Source: Gottfriedia acidiceleris (GTDB lineage: Bacteria; Bacillota; Bacilli; Bacillales; Bacillaceae_G). Taken from it: DNA of 64,000 nt. The stretch is taken from assembly GCF_004138285.1 (NCBI RefSeq), contig NZ_SCFN01000021.1, forward strand, positions 1 through 64,000. Direction: 5' to 3'. Below are positions 1 to 9,279 of the stretch, piece after piece. The notes under the pieces were generated by a model, which ran no database searches, was not told where the DNA came from, and was given only the letters and a program-made list of their open reading frames with translations. The translations under genes were made by a program, and so were the position numbers. How positions within the stretch are numbered: position 1 is the first letter of the stretch; each line of letters begins with the position of its first letter.

Positions 1-106
1 ATTCCATACGCCCTTAGTGAATTCTTCTATATTCTTATACAACTAAACTGCCATTTAGTCGAACAAGGTACACTTTTTCAAAAAAAATTCTCACCTTCTT
101 ATCCAT
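1..106. other. window edge, no feature seen
   Basis: AT-rich sequence before the terminator of the first operon. I see no reading frame with a ribosome binding site and no clear hairpin here. Confidence 0.5.
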
Positions 107-141
107 AAAAAAAGACTTATCATCTTTAAACATGATAAGTC
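107..141 (-). terminator. terminator of the transaminase/aldehyde dehydrogenase operon
   Basis: On the minus strand a 10-bp stem (GACTTATCAT paired with ATGATAAGTC) with an 8-nt loop is followed by a run of seven T. It lies 16 bases beyond the stop codon of the aldehyde dehydrogenase gene. Confidence 0.9.
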
Positions 142-156
142 CTCTCAAAAATAAGA

Positions 157-1581
157 TTAAAGTTTAATAGAGACTAATTTCATTTCAGTCATCTCTTGTA
201 TTGCATACTTTATGCCTTCTCTTCCATAACCGCTTTCTTTTACGCCACCGTAAGGCATTAAATCAACTCTAAATGTCGGAACATCGTTTATTAGCACGCC
301 ACCTACATGTAATTTTTTAGTAGCATTTAATGCTCTTTGTAAGTTGTTTGTATATACACCAGCTTGTAATCCAAATCGACTATTGTTTACTTCATTTATT
401 GCTTCATCAAAGTGTTTATATGAATTGATGACTACAACTGGACCAAAAATTTCCTTACAGGATACATCACTGCTGTTCTTTACATTTGTTAAAATAGTTG
501 GTTTATAAAGACGTTCATCTATTATATCGCCACCAGTTACTAGATTGGCTCCATCTTTAATTGATAGTTTAACCCATTCATCTATTCTAGCAACATCTTT
601 TTTAGAAATTAATGCACTAATATCTGTTTGAAGGTCTAATGGCGAACCTATATTTAATAATTCGGTAGCATTTTTCATCTTCAATAGGAATTCATTATAA
701 AGTGAATGGTGTACAAAAATTCTTTGTAATGAAATACATACTTGGCCGTTATAAATAAAGGCTCCCCATACACAACGATTGATTAACTCATCAGTTAGCT
801 TTACTTCTTCATCGATGATTAACGCTGAGTTTGAACCTAGTTCTAACGTTACTTTTTTTAAACCTGCTTTGTTTTTTAATGAGATGCCTACTTCAGGACT
901 GCCGGTAAATGTAATTGCCTTCACTTCCGGATGTTTTACTAAAGCATCGCCGATTTCGGAGCCCTTTCCAGTAATTAGGTTAAACGCACCTTTAGGTAAA
1001 TCGGTTTTATCAATCATTTCAGCTAATGCAATCGCAGAGAGAGGAGTTTGACTAGCAGGTTTTAAAACAATTGTATTTCCTGCAGCAATTGCTGGACCAA
1101 CTTTATGTGCTACTAAATTAAACGGGAAATTAAACGGTGTAATAGCTCCAATTACCCCAACTGGCTCTCTGACTGTATAAGTGACTCGACCTTCACCACC
1201 TGCTACTGCATCAAGAGGGATTGTTTCCCCGTATATTCTTTTTGCTTCTTCAGCGGCTATTTTATAAGTTGCAATCGTTCGATCAATTTCACCTAAAGCA
1301 GCCTTTAGTGGTTTGGATGCCTCTAATGCTAAAATCTCAGCAAGTTTTGAACGATTTTCTTTAAACTGTTCAACTAATTGCTCTAAAATGACACTTCTCT
1401 CATATGAACTGAGCTTTTCCATTTGAGTTTTCGCGTTATTAGCCGCTCTAATCGCTTCTTCCAAATTCTGTATCGTTGCGATCGGTATTTCGGCTAAAAC
1501 TTCACCAGAATGAGGGGCAACAAGATTTTCATGTTTAACCCCTTCAACCCAACTTCCATCTATATAAAATTGTTTTTTCAT
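157..1581 (-). CDS. NAD(P)-dependent aldehyde dehydrogenase family protein
   Basis: A 474-residue aldehyde dehydrogenase that should oxidise an aldehyde to its acid. The nucleophile is Cys282 (NGQVCISLQ) and the general base Glu247 (VTLELGSN). The Rossmann elements TPFNFPFN (about 149-156) and FTGSPEVG (225-232) are intact, so the enzyme looks active. The start has GAGGTG seven bases upstream; that site lies inside the end of the transaminase gene, one base away, so translation is probably coupled. Given the partner, the substrate is likely the semialdehyde made by the transaminase, for example succinate semialdehyde. This is inference from context, because family members with different substrates look alike. 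Confidence 0.88.
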   Translation of the reverse strand: MKKQFYIDGSWVEGVKHENLVAPHSGEVLAEIPIATIQNLEEAIRAANNAKTQMEKLSSYERSVILEQLVEQFKENRSKLAEILALEASKPLKAALGEIDRTIATYKIAAEEAKRIYGETIPLDAVAGGEGRVTYTVREPVGVIGAITPFNFPFNLVAHKVGPAIAAGNTIVLKPASQTPLSAIALAEMIDKTDLPKGAFNLITGKGSEIGDALVKHPEVKAITFTGSPEVGISLKNKAGLKKVTLELGSNSALIIDEEVKLTDELINRCVWGAFIYNGQVCISLQRIFVHHSLYNEFLLKMKNATELLNIGSPLDLQTDISALISKKDVARIDEWVKLSIKDGANLVTGGDIIDERLYKPTILTNVKNSSDVSCKEIFGPVVVINSYKHFDEAINEVNNSRFGLQAGVYTNNLQRALNATKKLHVGGVLINDVPTFRVDLMPYGGVKESGYGREGIKYAIQEMTEMKLVSIKL

Positions 1582-1582
1582 T

Positions 1583-2947
1583 CTATTTCACCTCAGTTAC
1601 AAGCTGACTAGCAACTTGATGTATTGATTGTTTTATAATATCCAGTCCTTCATCTAATTCGTCATCAGAAATAATTAAAGGCGTTAAGAATCGAAGAACA
1701 TTACTATGAACACCTGCGCTAAGAATAATAACTCCATTTTCACAACATTTTTTTGTTAATGCTGCAACAAACTCTTTTGCTGGTTGACCAGAAGTAGGAT
1801 CTACAAATTCGATACCTACCATAGCTCCTAGTCCTCTAATATCATAAATAATTGGAAAATCATTCTTCAATTGATCAAAAAATGATTTAATTTTTTCTCC
1901 AATCGATCTAGCTCGAATCCATAATTTTTCACTTTCAATTTTTTCAATGACCTCGAGCGCTGCTACACAACCTATAGGACTTCCTCCATAAGTTCCACCT
2001 AGTTCACCGGGTGATGCCGCATCCATTATTTCAGTACGACCTGTCACTGCACTAATTGGTACGCCCGCTGCGATTGATTTTGACATTGTGATTAAATCTG
2101 GTTCAATTTCAAAAATCGTTGATGCAAATAATTCACCCGTTCGCCCAAATCCTGTTTGAATTTCATCTGCTATAAACAAAATTCCATGTGACTTACAAAT
2201 ATTATAAACTTCTTTTACAAATTTCTTTGGAGGAACAATAAATCCCCCTTCTCCCTGTACGGGCTCCATAATAACCGCGGCCACTTCTTCTGGTGACACA
2301 TCTGTTAAAAGAAAATCCTTAAATTGAGAAATACAAAAATTAATATATTCTTCTTCAGATAACTCTTTTGGTCTATTTGATAAATAAGGGAATTTAGCTT
2401 TATATGTAGCTGGAGCAAATGGTCCCATTTTATATTTATATGGTTTTACTTTACTTGTTAAAGACATTCCTAATAAAGTCCTCCCATGAAATCCTCGAGT
2501 AAACGAAATAATTCCTGAACGACCAGTGTACTTCCTCGCAATTTTAACAGCATTTTCAACTGCTTCAGCACCGCTATTTAATAGAATTGTTTTTTTAGAA
2601 AAATCCCCAGGCGTTATTTCAGTTAATTTTTTAGCTAAATCAATATATGACTTATACATTCCTACATGAAAGCAAGAGTGGATTAATCGCTCTGATTGAT
2701 TTTTAATCGCTTGTACAACATTCTTTGGCGTATGTCCTACATTTAAAGTACCAATCGCTCCAGCAAAATCTAAAAATTTATTTCCATCAACATCCTCAAC
2801 GATCGTACCGTTAGCTTTTTCTACAAAAACAGGTGTATTATTTCCCACACCATTTGGAACAAACTCATTACGTAATTCAATGAGTTCTCTCCCCTTTGGC
2901 CCTGGAACTCCTACTGAGACATTAACAAATTTTCGATTATTGCTCAT
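1583..2947 (-). CDS. gabT: class III PLP aminotransferase, 4-aminobutyrate transaminase-like
   Basis: A fold-type I, class III aminotransferase of 454 residues. It carries the NSGAEAVENAVKIAR cofactor region, EPVQGEGG, the PLP ring-stacking ADEIQTGFGRTG block, and the Schiff-base lysine in TMSKSIAAGVP. Family members move an omega-amino group from 4-aminobutyrate or similar amines to 2-oxoglutarate. The start chosen is the ATG five bases after GGGAGAG; an ATG 18 bases upstream has no usable site. With the downstream aldehyde dehydrogenase it makes a classical amine-to-acid pair. The GABA assignment is likely but not proven, since ornithine or diamine transaminases share these motifs. Confidence 0.85.
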   Translation of the reverse strand: MSNNRKFVNVSVGVPGPKGRELIELRNEFVPNGVGNNTPVFVEKANGTIVEDVDGNKFLDFAGAIGTLNVGHTPKNVVQAIKNQSERLIHSCFHVGMYKSYIDLAKKLTEITPGDFSKKTILLNSGAEAVENAVKIARKYTGRSGIISFTRGFHGRTLLGMSLTSKVKPYKYKMGPFAPATYKAKFPYLSNRPKELSEEEYINFCISQFKDFLLTDVSPEEVAAVIMEPVQGEGGFIVPPKKFVKEVYNICKSHGILFIADEIQTGFGRTGELFASTIFEIEPDLITMSKSIAAGVPISAVTGRTEIMDAASPGELGGTYGGSPIGCVAALEVIEKIESEKLWIRARSIGEKIKSFFDQLKNDFPIIYDIRGLGAMVGIEFVDPTSGQPAKEFVAALTKKCCENGVIILSAGVHSNVLRFLTPLIISDDELDEGLDIIKQSIHQVASQLVTEVK

Positions 2948-3117
2948 GCTAACTCTCCCTCTCATAAAAATAATTTCATTTTCAGTCTATAAATTTATTA
3001 AATTATTAGCTTCATTACTAATATACTCGCTTTCAAACATTTAAGAATGAAATAAAACTAAGCCAAGGGCTTTTTCGAGGGAAAGGGAAAAGCCACTCAG
3101 GCGAGCGGCAATTTATT

Positions 3118-6100
3118 TTAAAACATTAATAATTCACGAATGTCTTCTTCTGTTAAATTAAATGAAGTTTTTCCATTCGTTTCAATAATTTCTCCTATTA
3201 ATTGTTTTTTCTTCTCTTGTAGTTCATTCATTTTATCTTCAATCGTTCCTTTAGCGACTAGCTTGATCACTTGAACATCATTCATTTGACCGAAACGGTA
3301 TGCTCGATCTGTTGCCTGGTTTTCAACCGCAGGATTCCACCAATTATCATAAAGAATAACTGTATCAGCTCCAGTTAAATTGAGTCCCACTCCTCCTGCT
3401 TTTAATGAAATTAAGAAGAAGTTATGTTCACCAGCATTAAATCGATTGCATATAGTTAAACGTTCTTCTGACGGAGTTTGTCCATCGAGATAAAAAAATT
3501 GCTCTCCCATTATTGATAGTTCTCTACCGATTAAATCTAACATTTTCGTAAATTGAGAGAATATCAATACTCTCCTACCGGCTATTTTTGATGCCTCAAT
3601 TATTTGAAATAGTTGTTCAAACTTAGCTGAACTACCTTCGTAACCATCTATAAACAAAGCTGGGTGGCAACAAATTTGTCTTAAACGCGTTAAACCGGCT
3701 AAAATTTTTATATGATTTTTGCCTAATGAAAATTTATCTACTGCTAAATGCTTTAGTGTATCGTGACGTAGTTTTGCTAAATATGCTGCATATAGCTTTT
3801 TTTGTTCTGGTAACAATTCGACAGATTCCTTCGATTCGATTTTCTCTGGAAGTTCCTTAAGTACATCCTCTTTTAATCTTCTTAATAAGAAAGGACGAAC
3901 TCTTTTAGAGATAGTTTTCCTAGTCAAATTGCTAAATTCCTTTAAGCCTCCAAATAATTCAGGAAAAACAACATGATAAATTGCCCAAAGTTCTTCGAGT
4001 GAATTTTCAATTGGAGTACCCGTTAATGCAAACCGTTGATCTGCATTTAGCTTTTTTACAACTTTAGCTGTTTGAGTAAAAGGATTTTTAAAATTCTGTG
4101 CTTCATCAAAAAATACTGTATGAAACTTTTGCTTTTCGTACCACTTTATATCATTTCTTAACAACGAATATGAGGTGATTAATACATCGATATTGACTAG
4201 TTCTTTTTGTATTTTCAACCTCTCATTCTTATTTCCATCAATGACAAGCGCTTGAATTTCCGGTACAAATTTGAATACCTCGCTTAACCAGTTATACGTT
4301 AATGCAGTAGGACAAACAATTAGGATTGGTGCATTAAATGAACGGATTTCGTTTAAAACAGATTGTATATAAGTAAGGCTTTGAATTGTTTTACCTAATC
4401 CCATATCATCCGCTAAAATTCCTCCAAATCCGAATTTAGCTAAATTCTTCATCCATTTATATCCAAAAATTTGGTAGTCTCTTAACAGATTTTTCAATGT
4501 TTTAGGTACTTCTTCTACTATTTCGTTTGGGTTTATTAAACTCTCATAAAAATGACTCAAACGATTTTCAATTTTAAACAAACTAGTTTCTTCCGCAGAA
4601 TCTAACAAATATAATCCGTTTTTTATCGGTAAATTTAATACACTTTCATAATCAAATTCCTGCTCAGGTACTGCATTTAAAAATCGCCTTATCTCTTGTA
4701 ATTCTCTCGTTTCAAGCGAGTACAAAGTACCATCATGTAACCGATAATATTTCCGTTTCTCTTTTAGTGCTAATAATACTTCTTTGATTTGTTTCTCAGG
4801 AATGTCTAATTCAAATTTAAATTCCAACCAATTCGTTCGTTCTCTTTTTAAATTGACGCGTATTTGAGGTTTCTTATTTTCTTTAAAAATTCTATTTCGA
4901 ACTGCGGTCGTTGCATAAATTTCAGTTAGTTTTTCAAGTTTCGGTAATCTATTTCTTAAAAACTCGTATTCAAGTTCTTCATTTTGTAAGAAATAGCCAC
5001 CTTCTGTTTTTGAAAAAGAACTATCTTCCATTAATTGTAATATTTCTAATTCTTTTTCTTCATCTCTAATTAACGTTTTACTAAGTTGAATTTCTCTTTT
5101 ATCTAACGGATTAATCACTATGCGATCATAATGGAATTCAAGCCCTGCAAGTAATTTATTTTTAATACGATCTAAATACAGCTTTGCTCTTAACGGGGTA
5201 TCTGAATATTGGTTTGATAATGATGTAGGTATTTGCACCTTACCTAGCTTTATAAGACCTGGAATTACTTTCTCAACGTAAAGATGGATTTGGTCTGTTG
5301 GAATATTTATTTTTTCATTTGCTGTGTTTTTAACTATTAGTTTTAATTCAACAAGTCGATTAAATTCCTCTACTTTAAGGTTATATATTCTTCCACTATA
5401 TAAGACTGTTGAATAGGCTTCCATTATCGTTAATTGCCCAATTCCTTTTGTAGTTAAAAAGTATTGACCATTTAAATCCTCAATTTCAAATTCCAATGGT
5501 AATTTATCTTCGGTAAATGAAATTCCATTAAACGGTATTCCATTTTCAATTATTTTGACGTTTTCTGTAACCGTTAATAAATTAATGAATTGGCTCCAAA
5601 TTGTCGGAGAAATGAAAATGTATTCATTTTTCTTAGTTAAAGGATCATTAAACATTTTTTCATCATCTAACAACTTAATTAAAAGTTCCCAAATACGATT
5701 AACTTCACTTTGTACACAATGTAAATTAGGGTCAAAAATAATATCAGCCGAAATTCTACTTGGTTTTCCCTCTTTAACATCCTTTAAAAACTTTCGTAGA
5801 TTTTCTACTTTCTTTTTTCCAAATTCTATAGCAATTCCAAGGATTTTATATCCTTCACTCATTTCAACGACTTCGCAAATAAACTCGAAATTAATTATTT
5901 GCCTATTGTCAAAATGTTTTAATTGTCCGCTTTTACGAAACGTTTTATCATGAAAAAGTTCTAAAATACCATTCGACCTATGTAAATCGAAGTTTTCTTT
6001 TAAAACGTCTATTTCTGTAGGGTTTCCCTCTTTTTTCTGACGTTCAAAAATCGAAATTAAAACGGCAGCTATATGTTGACAATCCGTTTGAATTGAAGCT

Positions 6101-6315
6101 AGTTTAGGACAAGTGCACTTACAATAAAAATTATCATTTTCTTCTTTTATGACATTAACGGTAAAATCTTCATTTCCTATAACTGTAGCTGTACAAGCAT
6201 TGGAAGTATATTTTTCAATTTTCACTTTATTTGCGCGATAAAAAGAGTCACCCCTTTTGAAGGAGACTGTACCGCAGCGTTCTTTTATGATTTTATGATT
6301 TAATTTTATATTCAA
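3118..6315 (-). CDS. SNF2-family helicase/ATPase with N-terminal SWIM zinc finger
   Basis: A 1065-residue DNA-dependent ATPase. Near the N terminus a SWIM finger is visible (C67-x-C69 ... C79-x-H81). The SNF2 core fills the last 450 residues: Walker A DDMGLGKT, DEAQ box (FFDEAQNFKN), motif III-like LTGTPIENSLEELW, and C-terminal helicase motif QATDRAYRFGQ. The middle 500 residues are the long linker seen in Bacillus YwqA-type proteins. The start is TTG with GGGAGGAG seven bases upstream. It stands alone, so its role in DNA or RNA-polymerase remodelling is known only from the family. Nothing looks broken. Confidence 0.92.
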   Translation of the reverse strand: MNIKLNHKIIKERCGTVSFKRGDSFYRANKVKIEKYTSNACTATVIGNEDFTVNVIKEENDNFYCKCTCPKLASIQTDCQHIAAVLISIFERQKKEGNPTEIDVLKENFDLHRSNGILELFHDKTFRKSGQLKHFDNRQIINFEFICEVVEMSEGYKILGIAIEFGKKKVENLRKFLKDVKEGKPSRISADIIFDPNLHCVQSEVNRIWELLIKLLDDEKMFNDPLTKKNEYIFISPTIWSQFINLLTVTENVKIIENGIPFNGISFTEDKLPLEFEIEDLNGQYFLTTKGIGQLTIMEAYSTVLYSGRIYNLKVEEFNRLVELKLIVKNTANEKINIPTDQIHLYVEKVIPGLIKLGKVQIPTSLSNQYSDTPLRAKLYLDRIKNKLLAGLEFHYDRIVINPLDKREIQLSKTLIRDEEKELEILQLMEDSSFSKTEGGYFLQNEELEYEFLRNRLPKLEKLTEIYATTAVRNRIFKENKKPQIRVNLKRERTNWLEFKFELDIPEKQIKEVLLALKEKRKYYRLHDGTLYSLETRELQEIRRFLNAVPEQEFDYESVLNLPIKNGLYLLDSAEETSLFKIENRLSHFYESLINPNEIVEEVPKTLKNLLRDYQIFGYKWMKNLAKFGFGGILADDMGLGKTIQSLTYIQSVLNEIRSFNAPILIVCPTALTYNWLSEVFKFVPEIQALVIDGNKNERLKIQKELVNIDVLITSYSLLRNDIKWYEKQKFHTVFFDEAQNFKNPFTQTAKVVKKLNADQRFALTGTPIENSLEELWAIYHVVFPELFGGLKEFSNLTRKTISKRVRPFLLRRLKEDVLKELPEKIESKESVELLPEQKKLYAAYLAKLRHDTLKHLAVDKFSLGKNHIKILAGLTRLRQICCHPALFIDGYEGSSAKFEQLFQIIEASKIAGRRVLIFSQFTKMLDLIGRELSIMGEQFFYLDGQTPSEERLTICNRFNAGEHNFFLISLKAGGVGLNLTGADTVILYDNWWNPAVENQATDRAYRFGQMNDVQVIKLVAKGTIEDKMNELQEKKKQLIGEIIETNGKTSFNLTEEDIRELLMF

Positions 6316-6401
6316 TTAACTGCTCCTCCCAAAATAAATAAAACGAATATAACTATCTTACCATTAATTATTTATTTATCTAAAAAATTGCTTCAAAATA
6401 G

Positions 6402-6426
6402 AAAAAAAGAAGCCATTTTTGACTTC
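6402..6426 (-). terminator. terminator after liaR
   Basis: On the minus strand the stem GAAGTC/GGCTTC (one G-T pair) with a short A-rich loop is followed by seven T. It lies just past the liaR stop. Confidence 0.75.
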
Positions 6427-6441
6427 CTTTTGAAAATAAAT

Positions 6442-7080
6442 TTATTTTTGTTCCACAATCCCATGTCTAAAAGCATAAATTACTGCTTGAGTTCGATCGA
6501 CGACTTCTAGTTTCGTTAAGATATTACTTACATGCGTTTTTACCGTTTTTAAAGAAACAAACAAAGTATCGGCGATTTCTTGATTTGACTTACCTTCAGT
6601 CATTAAATGAAGCACTTCTTGTTCTCTAGCCGTTAAATCATCATGTAATTCGCGTTGAGTAGATTTTCTCATTCTATTCATCATCTTCCCAGTAACAACT
6701 GGTTCTAAAACTGAGCCACCTTTATGTGTCGTACGTATTGCATTGGCGATATCACTAGCTCTAGATGTTTTTAACATATAACTAATTGCACCAGCATCAA
6801 TTGCAGGATAAACATTTTCATCATCAATAAAGCTTGTAACAATTATGATTTTTGCTTCTGGCCATTTAGAAATAATTTGTTTCGTCGCTTCAATTCCATC
6901 CATAAGTTCCATAATTAAGTCCATTAATACAATATCAGGACGCTTTTCTAATACAAGTTCTACTCCCTCTTTTCCATTACTTGCTTGACCAACCACTTCA
7001 ATATCAGATTGAGTACTTAAATATGTAGAAACACCCATTCTTACCATCTCATGATCATCAACTAACACGACTTTGATCAA
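6442..7080 (-). CDS. liaR: NarL/FixJ-family response regulator, LiaR/VraR-like
   Basis: A 212-residue regulator with an N-terminal receiver domain (acidic pocket VLVDDHEMV; phospho-acceptor Asp in [14 protein letters not shown]) and a C-terminal LuxR-type helix-turn-helix ([18 protein letters not shown] ... [12 protein letters not shown]). It is the output of the LiaFSR system that senses cell-envelope damage. The start chosen is TTG, which follows GAGGTGGG by about five bases. A GTG nine bases further out lies within that site and is less likely. It follows liaS by a few bases and is the last gene of the operon. Confidence 0.93.
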   Translation of the reverse strand: MIKVVLVDDHEMVRMGVSTYLSTQSDIEVVGQASNGKEGVELVLEKRPDIVLMDLIMELMDGIEATKQIISKWPEAKIIIVTSFIDDENVYPAIDAGAISYMLKTSRASDIANAIRTTHKGGSVLEPVVTGKMMNRMRKSTQRELHDDLTAREQEVLHLMTEGKSNQEIADTLFVSLKTVKTHVSNILTKLEVVDRTQAVIYAFRHGIVEQK

Positions 7081-7091
7081 ATTTCCCACCT

Positions 7092-8108
7092 CTATTCAAT
7101 TACTGGAACTTTTACTTCAATCTGGGTTCCTCTTTTTGGTATACTTACTATTTTTGCCGTCCCACCAATTTCAGAAGAACGCTCACTTATTGATTGCAAT
7201 CCATACGAACCAGTTTTTCGGTTCTCGACATCAAAACCAATTCCATCATCAATCATTCGAACTAATACAAAATCTTCAATTTTTCTAATTCGTATTTCAA
7301 AAGTTTTTGCATTTGCATGCCTTAAAGTATTCGATAATGCCTCTTGAATAATCCTAAATAAATGATCCTCTACACCTTTTGAGAGTGAAATATCATCGAT
7401 TTTCCATTTTAATTGAAGAGCTTGGCGATTTGTTAATTCAGTTAGAAGCTTTTCTACGCCTTCTTTTAAGCTTTTACCTTCTAACTGAACTGGTCTTAAA
7501 TGTAATAAAAGTGCACGCATTTCTGATTGAGCATTTATCGCCATTTTTTCAATATATTGTAATTGTTCTTTAAACGTAGTTTCGCCAAGTTCATTGATCG
7601 CAGAAATCATCATCGAAATCGCAAATAACTGTTGGCTAACTGAGTCATGTAATTCCCTTGCTAGTCTATGTCGCTCTTTCGTTACGACATCTTCAATTGT
7701 CTGAGATTCAATTAATTTCTTTTCATCTACTAATTTTTGAACAGTCTTCCTTGAATCTTCAATTTGCTTAGATATTTTTTGAAGTTGTAATTCGATTTCG
7801 TTATCAATTGACCGAATTGAATGTTCTGATTCTTTATGATAAATTCCATTTTCTGCCTTTACGATACCTTCCAATAAAGCTTTCTCATTATGACGAATCG
7901 TGCTCAAAACAGCTGTACTATAAACAATTGATATGATTATGATTGCTACAAATAATATTAATAGTAAAGAAAAATTTCCAATTTTATACAGAAACAATTT
8001 ATCAAGGAAAGTATGATCTATGAAATAATAAACAATTCCACAGATTAGAATACTTGATGTAAATGCAGCAAGACATATTGATAAAAAGATACCTTTGTCG
8101 ATTTTCAT
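7092..8108 (-). CDS. liaS: sensor histidine kinase, LiaS/VraS-like
   Basis: A 338-residue membrane kinase. Two hydrophobic segments (about 8-30 and 45-70) bracket a short extracellular loop, as in intramembrane-sensing kinases. A coiled coil (85-135) leads to the HisKA_3 domain with the phospho-acceptor His in [15 protein letters not shown] and a HATPase_c domain ([25 protein letters not shown]). Its start overlaps the liaF stop in an ATGA and uses GAGGTG. It should phosphorylate LiaR and be held inactive by LiaF; that mechanism is from the family, the gene order is seen here. Confidence 0.93.
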   Translation of the reverse strand: MKIDKGIFLSICLAAFTSSILICGIVYYFIDHTFLDKLFLYKIGNFSLLLILFVAIIIISIVYSTAVLSTIRHNEKALLEGIVKAENGIYHKESEHSIRSIDNEIELQLQKISKQIEDSRKTVQKLVDEKKLIESQTIEDVVTKERHRLARELHDSVSQQLFAISMMISAINELGETTFKEQLQYIEKMAINAQSEMRALLLHLRPVQLEGKSLKEGVEKLLTELTNRQALQLKWKIDDISLSKGVEDHLFRIIQEALSNTLRHANAKTFEIRIRKIEDFVLVRMIDDGIGFDVENRKTGSYGLQSISERSSEIGGTAKIVSIPKRGTQIEVKVPVIE

Positions 8109-8842
8109 TTGTTTGTCACCTCAATATTTCCGATTGCTAAAGAAGTGACAATTTTTAACTTTCTTGAAGCTTCTTTATAATCATTAGAAGTGAACTTACA
8201 ATTCTTGTTAAACCCGTTCAATTTATTTTTAAGGATATTAATTTTGCCAAATAAAGTAGAATGCTGAATCGAGACTTCTAAATCATACGGCACATACAAA
8301 GTAATATTGCCGATGATTCCATTTAATACCAACACTGTCTCTCCTTCAGGAATAAATGACTCTGAAAGATCGATTATGACATCTCCAATTCCAAAATAAT
8401 AATCTACATCTTCTAATTCAAATGAATCATTCTTTAGATGGATATTTGTGAAAAATCGATTTGAAATGAGAGAATTTGTTTCAAAGACACCTGTATTCGT
8501 TGTTTCAACTATGTTTGGAACAATAACTTTTGCATTAAATTTTGAATTAACAAATATTAAATATCCAACATAAATCACAATAAAGGATAGTACCCCTAAG
8601 ATCGATTTCAATTGAAATACGTTACTGATGAATAAAATGATTCCTCCAAAAAACGCGATATTCGCAGATGTAGAAGGGTAAACTTTACGTTTTTTTGCCC
8701 CATACTGAAATAAATAAATACCTACTCCAGCTGCGATTATTGCAAAAGGATTTAAAAAAAGATCAAATAATAATCCTATGCCTGCAATTATGAATAATAA
8801 TCCGGTTAATTCATTGCTAGACAATCGTCTAAATCGCTTCAT
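8105..8842 (-). CDS. liaF: LiaF-like membrane regulator of the envelope-stress system
   Basis: A 245-residue protein with four N-terminal hydrophobic segments (residues 12-100) and a soluble C-terminal half containing the alternating-strand domain of LiaF/VraT proteins (FGIGDVIIDLS, GIIGNITLYVP, STLFGKINIL). Known LiaF proteins inhibit LiaS until the envelope is stressed. It is the first gene of liaF-liaS-liaR, with GGAGAG four bases before ATG. No liaI or liaH lies in the window, so the usual strongly induced target genes are elsewhere or absent. Confidence 0.88.
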   Translation of the reverse strand: MKRFRRLSSNELTGLLFIIAGIGLLFDLFLNPFAIIAAGVGIYLFQYGAKKRKVYPSTSANIAFFGGIILFISNVFQLKSILGVLSFIVIYVGYLIFVNSKFNAKVIVPNIVETTNTGVFETNSLISNRFFTNIHLKNDSFELEDVDYYFGIGDVIIDLSESFIPEGETVLVLNGIIGNITLYVPYDLEVSIQHSTLFGKINILKNKLNGFNKNCKFTSNDYKEASRKLKIVTSLAIGNIEVTNK

Positions 8843-8965
8843 ATAGCTCTCCTCTATTCACTAAACTAGCTTGTTAATAGCAATTGAAAGCTTTTGTTAT
8901 TAACTATTCTACTATGTAGTTTATCTATTTTTTGTTCGTTTTGATACAAACTTAAGTATTGTCTT

Positions 8966-8987
8966 ATCTCAGTCTTAAGACTGAGAT
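8966..8987. promoter_or_regulatory. perfect 22-bp palindrome upstream of liaF
   Basis: ATCTCAGTCTTAAGACTGAGAT is its own reverse complement and is followed by seven T on the plus strand. It sits 124 bases upstream of the liaF start. It could be a plus-strand terminator-like hairpin (the loop would be very small) or an operator, possibly for LiaR. No plus-strand gene ends nearby, so a terminator would have no obvious client. Confidence 0.45.
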
Positions 8988-9054
8988 TTTTTTAACATAT
9001 ATAAAATCTTAAAAATAAGTGCAATGTATACATTTTTTATTTAAGTATGTGTAA

Positions 9055-9122
9055 AGTTGCTTTCCGTTACAGGAAACTCGCTTTCCGTAGGACGAGACCT
9101 GAGCCTCTTCGTTCCTGAGGTA
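9055..9122. repeat. truncated copy of a Bacillaceae-type intergenic palindromic repeat
   Basis: This stretch matches the left half of the full repeat at 23479-23610, sharing CTCGCTTTCCG, the GACCTGAGCCTC block and GTTCCTG. The right half is missing. Its base composition (GC-richer) contrasts with the surrounding AT-rich spacer. Confidence 0.7.
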
Positions 9123-9245
9123 TTACTCTATGTCAGAAAAATGTTGTGTCGAAAGTAATGATTTATCCTCATAAAATTAATATCTAACTAATTTTATCTG
9201 AAATAAAATATTCTATCTAAATAACTTTTAAATAGAAATAGAAGT

Positions 9246-9275
9246 CAAAGAAAAAGAAGAGTATAAATACTCTTC
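9246..9275 (-). terminator. terminator of rsgA
   Basis: On the minus strand the stem GAAGAGTAT/ATACTCTTC with a two-base loop is followed by TTTTTCTTTG. It begins five bases after the rsgA stop. Confidence 0.88.
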
Positions 9276-9279
9276 TCTT

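Noticed and set aside
779-1051. Plus-strand frame of 90 codons inside the aldehyde dehydrogenase gene
   Set aside because: It is the antisense shadow of a fully conserved enzyme gene and has no ribosome site.
3068-3094. Hairpin GGCTTTTC/GAAAAAGCC downstream of the SNF2 gene
   Set aside because: No T-run follows on the minus strand, so I could not support a terminator.
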